NCBI GenBank assembly: GCA_945876985.1
Contig: CAMCQX010000085.1
Location: 1 to 6,903, forward strand
Source of the DNA: Chitinophaga pinensis
GTDB lineage: Bacteria > Bacteroidota > Bacteroidia > UKL13-3
Length of the DNA: 6,903 nucleotides
Direction: 5' to 3'
The position numbers and the translations under genes are program-made. Below are positions 6,202-6,903 of this stretch, piece by piece. Below the pieces are notes generated by a model. It saw nothing but the letters and a program-made list of their open reading frames with translations, was not told the origin of the DNA and searched no databases. The first letter of the stretch is position 1. Each line of letters starts with the position of its first letter.

Positions 6202-6903
6202 GTGTTTAAAGATAAAAAAATACTTAAATATTTTGTTCAATTCCTGATTTCGATGCTGTTATTACAGCTTTCGTTTTTGGCGGAACAACGATTTTTGAAA
6301 AACACACCAAAGCAGCAGCAAGATACCTATATACGCTTACAAGAAACCATTAGAAATAAAGAGCTTTCTCTTGTAAAAACCTATCAAAAGCTATTAAAAG
6401 ATACTCCCAATTATGAAAAAAACTGGTTGAATATTAACGACATTGCAAAAAAAGAAAATTGTTATATTCAAATATTTAAAAACGACACTTTATTTACCTG
6501 GACAAGTAATTTAATTAATGGACAGAAGTTTGGAAATAAATTTAAAGACGGCATAAGTTTTATTGTAAATAACAATGGTTCTTACTTGGCTTACAGTAAA
6601 ATAAATGGTAGTTTTCAATTTATTGTTTTTTATAATATTTACGAAGGTTATAACTATAAGAACCAATATTTAAATAATAAATTCAATGATGATTTAGCCT
6701 TTTTAGACAATGGAATCATTAGTCCGCAACCTTTAAAAGGATTTTCCGATATCAAAGATATTTCTGATAAATACCTGTTTTCTGTTGAAATTTTCAGTAA
6801 AAACTACCTAGATAATTTTTGGTTAATTATTCTTTCCATTTTTGCCATTGTGTATTTCTGCATTAGGTTACATTTACTAAGCAATCATTTATTGTATTTG
6901 AAC
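6202..6903 (+). CDS. Membrane sensor protein, probable two-component histidine kinase, N-terminal part (runs off the window)
   Basis: The frame is open to the right edge, giving 234 residues from GTG 6202. A short basic N-terminus leads into a membrane segment at about 9-27. About 175 extracytoplasmic residues follow (34-203), then a second membrane segment at about 204-222 (FWLIILSIFAIVYFCI region). This two-helix layout, together with the sensor stretch around YNIYEGYNYKNQYLNNKF (144-161) and a late YLFSVEIF, resembles the N-termini of Bacteroidota sensor histidine kinases in which HAMP and kinase domains follow. Those domains lie beyond the window, so the kinase assignment is inferred. The same frame extends upstream to an ATG at 6157 inside the palindrome, adding 15 polar residues. 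GTG is preferred because the extension would be encoded by palindrome and heptamer repeat. It is 75 bp downstream of hldD, with no recognisable promoter in between. Confidence 0.7.
   Translation, partial: MFKDKKILKYFVQFLISMLLLQLSFLAEQRFLKNTPKQQQDTYIRLQETIRNKELSLVKTYQKLLKDTPNYEKNWLNINDIAKKENCYIQIFKNDTLFTWTSNLINGQKFGNKFKDGISFIVNNNGSYLAYSKINGSFQFIVFYNIYEGYNYKNQYLNNKFNDDLAFLDNGIISPQPLKGFSDIKDISDKYLFSVEIFSKNYLDNFWLIILSIFAIVYFCIRLHLLSNHLLYLN

Noticed and set aside
1..6903. CRISPR array, defence island, prophage or retron-like system, with the SNF2 ATPase as a possible defence effector.
   Set aside because: The SNF2 protein has the stand-alone layout of housekeeping bacterial Snf2 ATPases, and its neighbours are envelope genes with no nuclease, methyltransferase or reverse transcriptase. 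No spacer-repeat array is present.

Overview
The window reads as an ordinary chromosomal segment of an AT-rich member of the Bacteroidota. The evidence is the strong A/T bias, AT-rich leaders without Shine-Dalgarno sequences, promoter-like elements close to the Bacteroidota TTG / TAnnTTTG type, a SNF2 helicase of the kind common in that phylum, and a sensor-kinase N-terminus typical of it. I cannot place it below phylum level.

Layout. Positions 1-219 hold no supported gene; they contain a short inverted repeat and a plausible promoter for the next gene. A 1042-residue SNF2/SWI2-family ATPase (220-3348, +) starts at a TTG codon. A 41-bp convergent gap carrying a small 7-bp tandem array separates it from mltG (3390-4424, -), an endolytic murein transglycosylase. 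mltG diverges from a secreted protein that matches the CpcT/CpeT chromophore-lyase-like family (about 4514-5143, +). That gene lies 14 bp upstream of hldD/rfaD (5158-6126, +), the ADP-heptose 6-epimerase of LPS core synthesis. The next gap (6127-6201) holds a 28-bp near-perfect palindrome and a second 7-bp tandem array closely resembling the first. After it, the N-terminal part of a membrane protein, most likely a two-component sensor histidine kinase, runs off the right edge (6202-6903, +).

Functional reading. Apart from the helicase, the genes concern the cell envelope: peptidoglycan strand release (MltG), an exported protein of unknown role (CpeT-like), LPS heptose precursor synthesis (HldD) and an extracytoplasmic sensor. 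Only the CpeT-like/hldD pair has spacing that argues for co-transcription; the rest may be plain neighbourhood.

I see no phage, insertion sequence, CRISPR array, RNA gene or clear new multi-gene system. The points most worth following are the CpeT-like protein in a presumably non-phototrophic organism, the palindrome whose centre supplies an in-frame ATG for the sensor gene, and the matching heptamer arrays in two separate intergenic gaps.
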